A DNA stretch of 15,917 nucleotides from Saprospiraceae bacterium. GTDB lineage: Bacteria; Bacteroidota; Bacteroidia; Chitinophagales; Saprospiraceae. How positions within the stretch are numbered: position 1 is the first letter of the stretch; every line of letters starts with the position of its first letter. A model generated the notes under the pieces. It ran no database searches and was not told the DNA's origin. It worked only from the letters and a program-made list of their open reading frames with translations. The stretch is from positions 1 through 15,917 of the forward strand of contig JABDLW010000554.1 of the NCBI GenBank assembly GCA_013001805.1, read 5' to 3'. Below are positions 1 through 7,492 of this stretch, one piece after another. Position numbers and translations under genes: made by a program.

Positions 1-486
1 ATAGGGCTCCACAGGGGACCAGTGATTATGGGAATTATTGGCGATGAAAAACGTAATGATGTAAATGTGCTTTCTGACGCAGTAAATATTGCCAGTAGAC
101 TGGAGAGTCTGACTCGTCCCTTAAACAGTCAGATTATTGTCAGCCAAAGCACTCTTGGAGAAGTTTCTGATCAATCATTTTTCACCTACCGTAATTTGGG
201 ACGATATAGATTAAAAGGTAAATCCCAAGCAACCGATCTATTCGAGATAATTGATGCTGAGGACAACGTCAGCCGGAATCTGAAAACTAAGACCTACAAC
301 ACTTATAACTTAGCTATTGAGAGTTTTAACAAGGGCAGTTTTAATATTGCAAAGGAATATTTTCAACTTGTATTACAGGAAAATCCTGCTGATAAATTGT
401 GCCAACGATTTATTGACCGAATATCAACGTTGGAAAAATCCCCAATACCCACTGATTGGGATAGTGGCGAAGTCATGGAAAAGTAG
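1..486 (+). CDS. class III adenylate/guanylate cyclase, C-terminal fragment (5' end outside window)
   Basis: This is the end of a nucleotide cyclase that would make cAMP or cGMP from ATP or GTP. The frame is open from base 1 (IGLHRGPVIMGIIGDE), so the first internal ATG at 22 is not the real start. The class III signature SDAVNIASRLE gives the Asn and Arg that stabilise the transition state (N29 and R33 counted from base 1). Asn22 sits at about the position where Asp or Thr usually selects the purine, so substrate preference cannot be read safely. The family's closing segment follows (YRNLGRYRLKGKSQATDLFEI), then a helical TPR-like tail at about residues 100-140 (YNLAIESFNKGSFNIAKEYF). Catalytic metal-binding Asp residues would lie upstream. 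The oxidoreductase gene starts 52 bp downstream on the same strand and may be cotranscribed. The family call is firm; sensor domains and product are unknown. Confidence 0.9.
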   Translation: MGLHRGPVIMGIIGDEKRNDVNVLSDAVNIASRLESLTRPLNSQIIVSQSTLGEVSDQSFFTYRNLGRYRLKGKSQATDLFEIIDAEDNVSRNLKTKTYNTYNLAIESFNKGSFNIAKEYFQLVLQENPADKLCQRFIDRISTLEKSPIPTDWDSGEVMEK

Positions 487-538
487 GAAGATCCAGTAGT
501 TTCATACTTCATATTAATGTATATTCTAAATAAAAATT

Positions 539-2317
539 ATGAAGAAAAAAGTAATTATCTTAGGGGGAGGAGTAGCCGGAATGTCAGCAGCTCACGAGCT
601 AATCATTAGAGGATTTGATGTCGAGATCTATGAAAGGCAAAAGGACTATGTAGGAGGCAAAGCTCGGTCGGTAAACGTGCCAGATACCAATCATCTTGAT
701 CCAGATAAATACCTTCCTGGGGAACATGGATTTCGTTTTTTTCCAGGATTTTATAAACACATCGTCGATACGATGCGACGCACACCCCAGAGTATAGAAA
801 ATGATCAATATAGTGATCTATCCTGTTTTGAGAACTTGGAAGATGCAGAAAAAATTATGATTGCAAAATATGAAGGGCCACCAATTGTATTCCCTACTAA
901 TTTTTTTGGCAGTTGGGCCAATATCAAGATGTTATATGACCTCATTAAGAATCGTGACGAATACTTTGGATTGGAAAAAGGTGAATACTCGTTTTTTGCT
1001 AAAAAGATACTCCAATTGTCATGCAGTAGTCATCAAAGGAGGGATGAGGAATACGAAAAGGAAAGTTGGTGGGAATACACCAATGCAGATGCAAAAAGTG
1101 AAGCCTATCAAAAATTACTGGTGATTGGTGTAACCAGGACTTTAGTGGCCGCTGATGCTAAATTGGCGAGTACAAAAACCGATGGTAATATTATCCTGCA
1201 ATTAATCTATGATTTCATAGACCCTACTGTACGTGCTGATCGACTATTTAATGCACCAACCAATGAAGCATGGTTGACCCCATGGTATAATTACTTGGTT
1301 CATAAGGGAGTAAAATATCATAAAAATGCTTTGGCAACAAGTATAAATCTAGATTCTGGGAAAAAGATTTCATCGGTTGAGATTTTCGATCAAGAGACTA
1401 AGAACAGCAATGTAGTAACTGGAGATTACTACATTTTGGCGGTTCCTGCTGACAGGGCATCTACACTTATTTCTTCGGAAATGAGGGAGGTAGATCCAGA
1501 CCTGATCAAAATAGATGAACTAGTGAAAGATATGAGTTGGATGACAGGAATGCAGTTTTATCTAAATTCTGAGGTTAAGATTAACAGTGGACATGTAAAT
1601 TATGCTTATTCAGAATGGGCCCTTACTTCTGTTGATCAGATGTCATTTTGGAAAAATTATGATCTTTCAAACAGATTCAATGGGAAGATTAAAAGCATTT
1701 TGTCTGTTGATATTTCTAATTGGCTGGATGAGGAAGATAATTATCCAGCGGCTTCAAAGGAAAATATATTTGAAATTAAGAATAGAGTCTGGAGTCAATT
1801 GGAAAAAAGCTTAAATAGAAATGGTCAGAAAATAATTGACGAGAGTATGATTGAACATTATTATTTAGATAGCGATATAATGCTTTATCCTCTTCGACCT
1901 GCCAAACCTCATGAAAATAAGGAGAAAATGCTCGTGAATACTAAGAATTCTTGGCAAAATAGACCTGAAAGCATTACTAAGATATCGAACTTTTACTTGG
2001 CTTCTGATTACGTCCGAACGAATACAGATCTTGCCACAATGGAGGCAGCAAATGAGGCTGCTCGCCGTGCTGTTAATGGAATACTAAAGGACTCTGCATC
2101 TGATGAGGAAGACTGTAAGATTTGGAAATTAAAGGAACCATTGTTATATGCTCCGTTGAAATGGTATGATAGAAGGCGCTTTAAAAGAGGATTAGAATTT
2201 AGTTTCCGCTTTCCAATTTGGCTCTTTCTTTTCATGGTTGTATGGGTGATAATTTACTTATTTTTTAAATTGCTAGGAATTATGATGTTTAAACTGCTTG
2301 GGCTTAAGCCAAGGTAG
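539..2317 (+). CDS. FAD-dependent oxidoreductase, phytoene desaturase/amine oxidase-like, membrane-anchored
   Basis: This 592-aa flavoprotein belongs to the superfamily holding phytoene desaturases, hydroxysqualene dehydroxylase and amine oxidases. The N-terminus has the Rossmann FAD motif GGGVAGMSAAHEL (9-21), the ribose-binding acidic residue E32 at the end of strand 2, and GGKAR (39-43). EHGFRFFPGFYKHIVDTM (62-79) is a family landmark. The C-terminal FAD segment is at about 484-516 (NFYLASDYVRTNTDLATME). An amphipathic basic stretch (YDRRRFKRG) then leads to a hydrophobic helix at about 559-578 (IWLFLFMVVWVIIYLFFKLL) near the C-terminus, so the enzyme probably sits on the inner membrane and acts on a lipid or isoprenoid. 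The start is ATG in an A/T-rich context without a Shine-Dalgarno sequence. No carotenoid synthesis partner lies beside it, so the substrate is unknown. It is clearly more AT-rich than the genes after 2591. Confidence 0.88.
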   Translation: MKKKVIILGGGVAGMSAAHELIIRGFDVEIYERQKDYVGGKARSVNVPDTNHLDPDKYLPGEHGFRFFPGFYKHIVDTMRRTPQSIENDQYSDLSCFENLEDAEKIMIAKYEGPPIVFPTNFFGSWANIKMLYDLIKNRDEYFGLEKGEYSFFAKKILQLSCSSHQRRDEEYEKESWWEYTNADAKSEAYQKLLVIGVTRTLVAADAKLASTKTDGNIILQLIYDFIDPTVRADRLFNAPTNEAWLTPWYNYLVHKGVKYHKNALATSINLDSGKKISSVEIFDQETKNSNVVTGDYYILAVPADRASTLISSEMREVDPDLIKIDELVKDMSWMTGMQFYLNSEVKINSGHVNYAYSEWALTSVDQMSFWKNYDLSNRFNGKIKSILSVDISNWLDEEDNYPAASKENIFEIKNRVWSQLEKSLNRNGQKIIDESMIEHYYLDSDIMLYPLRPAKPHENKEKMLVNTKNSWQNRPESITKISNFYLASDYVRTNTDLATMEAANEAARRAVNGILKDSASDEEDCKIWKLKEPLLYAPLKWYDRRRFKRGLEFSFRFPIWLFLFMVVWVIIYLFFKLLGIMMFKLLGLKPR

Positions 2318-2590
2318 TACTCTTGTTTCATCAGAATACAGCTTATGTATTATTTATTAGTTCAAAGTTGGTTAAATTCGTATGTTGCCTTCAAACCTGA
2401 TATTAAAGTATTGGACTTATTTCAAGTTTAAAATAAGGTAGACGATAAAGATTCGATCGTCCATCTTGGAATAGATGATCATATTGCTGAATCTCTTGTC
2501 TGTGCACATTTGAGGTTCGCGTGTTGTTGAATCTCAATTATGACATTTGATCACGTAAACTTTGTTGCAAATGCCCGCTTGAGTGCTGCA

Positions 2591-3409
2591 TCACTCTTTG
2601 AACATTGGCTTAAGCACCCTATCGATGTAAAGACCATCTTTTAGTGTAATCCCATCAGGATCTGTTATACACGCATCACATTCATCTTCTATGATGATCC
2701 AGCCCCGGTAATCCGTATCTATTAAATATTGAGCGATGGCCTCAAATTCAATGATGCCTTCACCAGTGGCAGCCCAGCGGCCGTCGTCGTGCATATCTTT
2801 ATAGTGTACCAGGTTTACCGCATCCCGGTATTCCTTAATAATCGCCATGGGATCCATGTTTCCTTTGGCAATATGACCCACGTCGGGACAGTATCCGATG
2901 ACCTCACTGTCCAGCCCTTCCATCATCATAGCGTAGTCGCTTTCAGTTCGAAAAACGGAGCCTAAAGGGGAATTTGGGTGCTTTGAGCAGATGATGCCTT
3001 TTTCTGCAGCCCTGCGGGCAAAGTCGTTGACACAGGAAATACAGTTCGCTTGACGTACCGCGAGGTTGTCACGATTTGCCTGAGGCATCTGCACCAGCAG
3101 AAGCAGTGTATCGGGAAAATGTGATAAGAAATTTATCCATCCGTCAGCCCGTTTTCGCTCTTCCGGAGTTTCTTTAGGGTCCAGCCAATCTTCAACAACG
3201 CAGAGCACCGCCAGTTCCATTTGGTACTTATCTAATGCCTCTTGCAACAAAATGGGATCGGAGAGGTGCCGCAGAAAACTCGATTCCGGCTCGATTCCAG
3301 CAAAGCCCGCTTGTTGACAAACCTGCATAATATGTTCAAGCCTACCCTTGTACTGTTCTCCCGGCATCTGCCAGGTGTAGGTTTCACATCCGATCTTGAT
3401 TTTGGCCAT
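2591..3409 (-). CDS. sugar phosphate isomerase/epimerase-like TIM-barrel protein
   Basis: This 272-aa protein has the xylose-isomerase-like TIM barrel (AP endonuclease 2 superfamily), whose members isomerise, epimerise or dehydrate sugars and inositols in the cytoplasm. Candidate metal ligands are seen in the right order: KHPNSPLGS, then GYCPDVGH (Asp and His), VHYKDMH (His), and IIIEDE (Glu) near the end. The KHPN/PDVGH pattern recalls the IolE (inosose dehydratase) branch more than tagatose epimerase, but that is only a resemblance. I use ATG at 3409 (MAKIKIGCETYTW). The frame opens further to a TTG at 3448, but a TAnnTTTG promoter-like box lies between the two, and barrels of this family begin with KIG at the first strand. 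The alpha/beta hydrolase gene ends 164 bp upstream, so this gene is probably transcribed separately. Confidence 0.85.
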   Translation of the reverse strand: MAKIKIGCETYTWQMPGEQYKGRLEHIMQVCQQAGFAGIEPESSFLRHLSDPILLQEALDKYQMELAVLCVVEDWLDPKETPEERKRADGWINFLSHFPDTLLLLVQMPQANRDNLAVRQANCISCVNDFARRAAEKGIICSKHPNSPLGSVFRTESDYAMMMEGLDSEVIGYCPDVGHIAKGNMDPMAIIKEYRDAVNLVHYKDMHDDGRWAATGEGIIEFEAIAQYLIDTDYRGWIIIEDECDACITDPDGITLKDGLYIDRVLKPMFKE

Positions 3410-3430
3410 AACTTTACAAAGCTGTGAGGA

Positions 3431-3438
3431 CAAAGATA
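3431..3438 (-). promoter_or_regulatory. putative Bacteroidota -7 promoter box for the isomerase gene
   Basis: On the minus strand this reads TATCTTTG, an exact match to the Bacteroidota -7 consensus TAnnTTTG. It lies 21 bp upstream of the ATG at 3409, which would give a leader of roughly 15 nt. No convincing -33 TTG lies at the usual distance, so the call rests on the -7 box and its placement. Confidence 0.45.
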
Positions 3439-3573
3439 TAATATTCAAAGAAAGACCCTGATGTCATTGAGCAGGAAAGGGCTCACGACATAGCAAGAAT
3501 TGCAAGCTCCGGGAAATATTCATTAAACAAATGGCCATGAGATAATAATGGCAAAATAAATTATGGAGTGTAT

Positions 3574-4380
3574 TTAATGTTGGGAGCGTAAAAACTCCGA
3601 TGTCACCTGATTAAACCGAGCCAAATCCTCCCAATGATGCACGTGTCCACCCGTGGGAAATTCGACCAGACTTGAGCCAGGAATTCTTTCGTGTAAGATT
3701 TGCGAAAAAGCAGGAGGTGTGAAAATATCCATAAGGCCCACAGTAATTAATGTGGGGACATTTATTTGATGGAGACGATCAACCGTATTATGCTGGATGC
3801 AAGCGTCCAGTTGTCCATCAAAACCGTTTCGACTCTGAGGAGATGGATTATTTTTTGCTGATTCCTGACCATCCATCAGATCTTGCATATTATTTTCATA
3901 GTAAGGTGGAGCGAAAATCCATAGCTGAAGTAATTCCATAAAATCCTCAGGTCTGCTGGTTACTCGCAGCTTCTTAAGGTTTTCATAAACGGTTTTGGCA
4001 TAATTATTAAACTTAGGCCAGGTACTAATTAAAACCAAGTATTTTACCCGGTGGGGAAAATTGATAGCCAACTCCTGAGCGATGGCACCACCCATGGAGA
4101 TGCCTGCCACATGTGCCTGATCAATTTTCAGGTGTTGCATCACGGCAACGGCATCTTGCGCCATCATCAAGGTAGTGTAGGGTCCTCCTGGTGCATCAGA
4201 CTTTCCGACACCGCGATTATCAAGAATAATGCAACGAAAATGTCTCTCATATTCTTTTATATGTTTTTCCCAAACATTGCCATCAGCACCAAAACCCATT
4301 AATAAAACCAGAGGTTCTCCGGTTCCGCGCTCCTGATAATATATTTTGGTTCCTTCAGAATTTATTAGTCCATCTTTCAT
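3574..4380 (-). CDS. alpha/beta hydrolase
   Basis: This is a 268-aa single-domain alpha/beta-hydrolase fold protein, the usual length for the family. The N-terminal strands lead into LVLLMGFGADGNVW, whose Gly-Phe-Gly region would form the oxyanion hole, then DNRGVGKSDAP. The nucleophile elbow is GISMGG with Ser95. The acid is probably Asp218 (VGLMDIFTPP), and the base His246 (PTGGHVHHWEDLARFN). The overall pattern resembles 3-oxoadipate enol-lactonase-like and other small ester or lactone hydrolases. There is no signal peptide, so it is cytoplasmic. It follows the HAD gene by 67 bp on the same strand and could be the last gene of that transcript; no clear promoter box was found in the gap. 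The substrate cannot be assigned: nearby sugar-type isomerases do not settle whether it is a lactonase or an esterase. Confidence 0.88.
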   Translation of the reverse strand: MKDGLINSEGTKIYYQERGTGEPLVLLMGFGADGNVWEKHIKEYERHFRCIILDNRGVGKSDAPGGPYTTLMMAQDAVAVMQHLKIDQAHVAGISMGGAIAQELAINFPHRVKYLVLISTWPKFNNYAKTVYENLKKLRVTSRPEDFMELLQLWIFAPPYYENNMQDLMDGQESAKNNPSPQSRNGFDGQLDACIQHNTVDRLHQINVPTLITVGLMDIFTPPAFSQILHERIPGSSLVEFPTGGHVHHWEDLARFNQVTSEFLRSQH

Positions 4381-4447
4381 CCTTCTTGATTTCCTATTTT
4401 ATTCGGTCCACGCCATTGTAGAGAATTCTAACTCACGCCAGATTATG

Positions 4448-5299
4448 TTAAGTCGTAATTGATTCACAAATAAAATCTGGTATAATGCCAGTGGTCTTTA
4501 TGTAAAATTCCGCCTGATCGGGAATAGTGTTTCCACTGAGTACCAGCACTGTATCTATGCCAAATTTATTTCCACCCAAAATATCCGTGTGTAAGGTATC
4601 ACCTACCATTAGCACGTCATCTTTTTGATAGTCATTTTCTTGCTTAATATGCTCAAAAGCAAAATGAAACATTTGCGCGTCCGGTTTTCCAAAGCGAATA
4701 AACGTTTTTCCTACGATCCACTCCAGCAAATCGGCTATGCTCCCAATCGCAGCAGCGACCTGGTTTTCTGATACAGGATAAGTCTTGTCGGTATTGGCTA
4801 CAACTACTGGCACATTGGTCCTTCTCAACAAATTGATCGTTTTATTTAGATCTAATTGCCAATCAAAACCTTCATCATCAAGTAACACCAGGGCTCGAAT
4901 TTCGTCCATTTTCCGGTGATTTAAATCAAGTTTCGAGATTGGAATGGTCATCAATTCCAGTGCTTCCAGGTAGACAGCCGAATCTTTTGTCCCCAGATAC
5001 GCCACTCTTCCATCTTTCACTTTGTGCCGTAGATAATCCCTTGCCAGCATACCAGAACTAATGATCTTATCTGCCGTAATATCATTGATACCTTTACTCT
5101 GATAAAAGTCGGCAAGTTGTAAGGGGCTGCGCGATGCATCATTGGTCAGGACATAAAATGCGATGTTGTTTTCTTGTAAATAAGTAAAAGTCTCTTGCAC
5201 CTGCGGTAATATGCCTGATGCATTTTTCAAGACGCCAAAGGCATCAAAGAATACTGCGCGGTAGTTGCGAACAACCTTCTTGAAAGAATCTAAGTACAT
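4448..5299 (-). CDS. HAD superfamily class IIA hydrolase with atypical motif I
   Basis: This 283-aa protein has the HAD-IIA (NagD-like) order of motifs. Motif I is FFDAFGVLKN with nucleophile Asp19, motif II is VLTND (Thr52), motif III Lys is in RFGKPD (Lys205), and motif IV is MVGDTLHTDILGG (Asp234 and Asp239). The IIA cap lies between motifs II and III. The second motif I Asp, normally two residues after the nucleophile and acting as general acid/base, is Phe21 here. A similar DxWGV change is known in the TIGR01459-like HAD branch, so this is probably a family trait and not damage. It may dephosphorylate a small molecule slowly or by altered chemistry. It starts 12 bp after the kinase-like gene, which implies a shared transcript and linked function. 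Likely cytoplasmic; substrate unknown. Confidence 0.85.
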   Translation of the reverse strand: MYLDSFKKVVRNYRAVFFDAFGVLKNASGILPQVQETFTYLQENNIAFYVLTNDASRSPLQLADFYQSKGINDITADKIISSGMLARDYLRHKVKDGRVAYLGTKDSAVYLEALELMTIPISKLDLNHRKMDEIRALVLLDDEGFDWQLDLNKTINLLRRTNVPVVVANTDKTYPVSENQVAAAIGSIADLLEWIVGKTFIRFGKPDAQMFHFAFEHIKQENDYQKDDVLMVGDTLHTDILGGNKFGIDTVLVLSGNTIPDQAEFYIKTTGIIPDFICESITT

Positions 5300-5311
5300 T
5301 AAATGGGTTTA

Positions 5312-6352
5312 TTAAATTTTTAGTGCCTTGAGTAAATCCTCCGTATCAAAAGTTGTCAGGCTGGGGAAATATATTTCAAATGCTTCCTGCTTCAATTTTA
5401 AAGCGAATCTTGAGAGAAAAAAGTATTTTCCGAATTTGACCACATAATTTAATAGAAAAAAGCGATAAGCCTCCTTTATGAATCTCACTTCATTCTCACT
5501 AAGCGGAAATACTTTATGGTAGTGTTGCAGAAAATGGATAAACCGTTCTTCCCTAAAAGGATCGATTGAATAGCTGAAAGCCGTTTGATCTCCTTCCTCA
5601 CGTACGACCCGGGCAAAGAAATAAAAATCAAGGACTCTGGTGCTCATGCGAAACCAATCGTAGTCCCACCTCGAATATAGCCTAGTGTCTTTTGTTACCG
5701 AAAAATTACCGATGTTCCAATCTATAAATACAGGAATACTATCGAAAGCTTTATAGTCCAATTTTTTACCATTCTCAAAAAATAGATTGCATTGCTCTCG
5801 TATTTCGTCCATCACCAGACGGTGCTCAAACTGTCCTTCTTCGCTGTCAAGGATATTAAGCAGATCCAACAGGTCTTTCTCCATTGTCTTGGATGAAGGT
5901 GGTAAAACATCCTGGAGATCCGCGCAGGCAAGATGAAATCTGGCTAGTTCCTCCCCCAGGATACCGATCTGCTGACGGCTCAGGATTTTGGGCAGTCTAT
6001 CTTGGGTGCGGATGGGGTTGTAGAAGACCACCCAGATATCCACACCGGTATGATGATAGTGATAGGTAAATACTTCATTATTTTTTGTCAATGCCCGGCC
6101 GACAAAATGTTCGTAGGGATACAGTAAGTTGTTGGCTAATACATTAATGATCTGATGATCTTCTTTGAAATGCTCATAGTGCCCAAAGTGCGATATCTTC
6201 GCTATAACAAAAGGGCCGCCCTGGAAATTAACCTTGAATACATGATTTGTTGAGACTTTGGCACTTATATCTTCTACGGTATTAATCTTCTTTGCCGAAC
6301 TGTAGCGGCTCCATGCAAGTGTAATAATGGCTGAATAATCAATAAATCGCAC
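5312..6352 (-). CDS. APH/choline kinase-fold phosphotransferase
   Basis: This 346-aa protein looks like an aminoglycoside-phosphotransferase/choline-kinase-fold enzyme that moves phosphate from ATP to a small molecule. VFKVNFQGGPFVIAKIS supplies the N-lobe, with Lys52 as candidate ATP-binding residue. The catalytic loop is FIDWNIGNF, the counterpart of HGDxxxxN, with Asp211 and Asn216 kept but His-Gly replaced by Phe-Ile. The DFG-like metal site is probably RWDYDWF (Asp230), followed by RVLDFYFF. The C-terminal part is helical. The start is GTG at 6352: an in-frame TAA lies three codons upstream and no in-frame ATG occurs until about residue 157. The HAD gene follows after 12 bp, so a kinase/phosphatase pair on one metabolite is plausible. 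Drug resistance is unlikely, since motifs and context do not fit dedicated resistance enzymes. Confidence 0.75.
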   Translation of the reverse strand: MRFIDYSAIITLAWSRYSSAKKINTVEDISAKVSTNHVFKVNFQGGPFVIAKISHFGHYEHFKEDHQIINVLANNLLYPYEHFVGRALTKNNEVFTYHYHHTGVDIWVVFYNPIRTQDRLPKILSRQQIGILGEELARFHLACADLQDVLPPSSKTMEKDLLDLLNILDSEEGQFEHRLVMDEIREQCNLFFENGKKLDYKAFDSIPVFIDWNIGNFSVTKDTRLYSRWDYDWFRMSTRVLDFYFFARVVREEGDQTAFSYSIDPFREERFIHFLQHYHKVFPLSENEVRFIKEAYRFFLLNYVVKFGKYFFLSRFALKLKQEAFEIYFPSLTTFDTEDLLKALKI

Positions 6353-6480
6353 TATGTATTATTTTGTAGTTAGGTACCGGTTGACTCCCTGATCAAAAGG
6401 AACAGGAATTCTTCATTCGGCCTCTGCTTGAGCTTGAAAAAATTCATTTTTGAAAAATCGATTTTATGCCGGTGCTCGCA

Positions 6481-7326
6481 CTAAGCTTCATCCCATTTGT
6501 TTTTGATGAAATCATATCCGTCACGGTAAATTTCCTCTAACGTCGGTTGGAAATTGCGCCAAACATTTATTCCGGAGGCAAATTCGGGATTATTTCTGCT
6601 GAAAGCTTCTATCGTCAACCATTTATCATAATTAATTGCTTTGAGGGTCTTAAACACCACATCCCAATTTACCTGTCCGGATCCTGGAGTTCCACGATCA
6701 CTTTCAGAAATGTGTACGTGTGCGATATGTGATGCATGCGTCCGAATCACTTCTTCCATATTTTTTTCTTCAATATGGGCATGATGCGTGTCAAAAATCA
6801 TTTGGAGATGAGGACTGTCCACGGCTTTAATGAGGTTGGCTATGTCACCCAGGGTATTATAGAGATAACACTCAAAGCGGTTTAGTGCTTCCGGAGTCAG
6901 GATAATATTGTGTTGAGCTGCATATTCCGCAACCTGACTGAGAACCTCTACACTGCGATCACGTTCCCCGGCTGTGGGGGGATGACCGGAAAATGATGCA
7001 AAAGCGGAGTGAAATGGTCCGGCAATAACCTGTGCTCCCATTTCAGCTCCCATATCGATTCGCCATTTCAATTGTTCAACTGCTTTTTTTCTAACAGCTG
7101 GATCGGGACTTACCGGATTAGCATCATCGAAGACAGAAGTGACAGCAGTGCATTCAAGATCCAGCCTTTCGAGCATTTTACCAATATTGCTATAGAATTT
7201 GGCATCACTGTCTCCAATGGGTATTTCGATACCATCGAATCCTGTGCGTTTCAGGTCTTCGAGAATGGGCTGGTAATCCTCTGTGACAGACGTAGTCCAC
7301 AGGAGCATATTCATGCCAATTTTCAT
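6481..7326 (-). CDS. sugar phosphate isomerase/epimerase, tagatose/psicose 3-epimerase-like
   Basis: This 281-aa TIM barrel fits the D-tagatose/D-psicose 3-epimerase branch, which moves a proton at C3 of ketoses using a divalent metal. The four expected metal ligands are present: Glu146 (LTPEALNRFE), Asp179 (MIFDTHH), His205 (HVHISES) and Glu240 (LTIEAFS). RGTPGSG after the His ligand supplies the conserved Arg211, and Glu152 matches the substrate-contacting Glu. The start MKIGMNMLLW is the first barrel strand, and length matches the family (about 280-295 aa). No signal peptide is present. It lies 128 bp upstream of the kinase gene on the same strand and could belong to one loose metabolic cluster. 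No promoter box was recognised in its 166-bp upstream gap. Fold and metal site are secure; the exact sugar is not. Confidence 0.9.
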   Translation of the reverse strand: MKIGMNMLLWTTSVTEDYQPILEDLKRTGFDGIEIPIGDSDAKFYSNIGKMLERLDLECTAVTSVFDDANPVSPDPAVRKKAVEQLKWRIDMGAEMGAQVIAGPFHSAFASFSGHPPTAGERDRSVEVLSQVAEYAAQHNIILTPEALNRFECYLYNTLGDIANLIKAVDSPHLQMIFDTHHAHIEEKNMEEVIRTHASHIAHVHISESDRGTPGSGQVNWDVVFKTLKAINYDKWLTIEAFSRNNPEFASGINVWRNFQPTLEEIYRDGYDFIKNKWDEA

Positions 7327-7492
7327 GAGCTACTGTTAATTAGTTTGGAAAGTCGCAAGTTATGAAAATCGGCATATTATCCACAATCGATACGCGACTT
7401 AACCGGCCTAAAATACCTTTTGCTCTATTTCCTATTCATGATCCGAGATCAAAGTCACTCTTTTTCCGGATTGGTAAGGAAGGGAAACTCAA

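Noticed and set aside
2297..2313. CTTGG/CCAAG stem at the end of the oxidoreductase gene as a terminator
   Set aside because: Only five base pairs, inside the coding end, and not followed by a T-run.
2345..2431. 28-codon frame (MYYLLVQSWLNSY...) after the oxidoreductase, in frame with its TAG
   Set aside because: Short, AT-rich, no start signal; a frame this length is expected by chance. The rest of the 2318-2590 gap holds no gene either, though 2435-2530 reads a little protein-like without a start and could be a decayed remnant.
2441..2461. GACGAT/ATCGTC inverted repeat in the convergent gap
   Set aside because: Six base pairs with no T-run; could be chance.
3410..3448. Extended N-terminus of the isomerase from TTG at 3448
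   Set aside because: It would place the promoter-like TATCTTTG inside the gene, and the ATG at 3409 begins at the first barrel strand.
5312..6352. Antibiotic resistance (aminoglycoside kinase)
   Set aside because: Only the fold is shared. The catalytic loop differs and the gene is tied to a HAD gene in an ordinary metabolic context.
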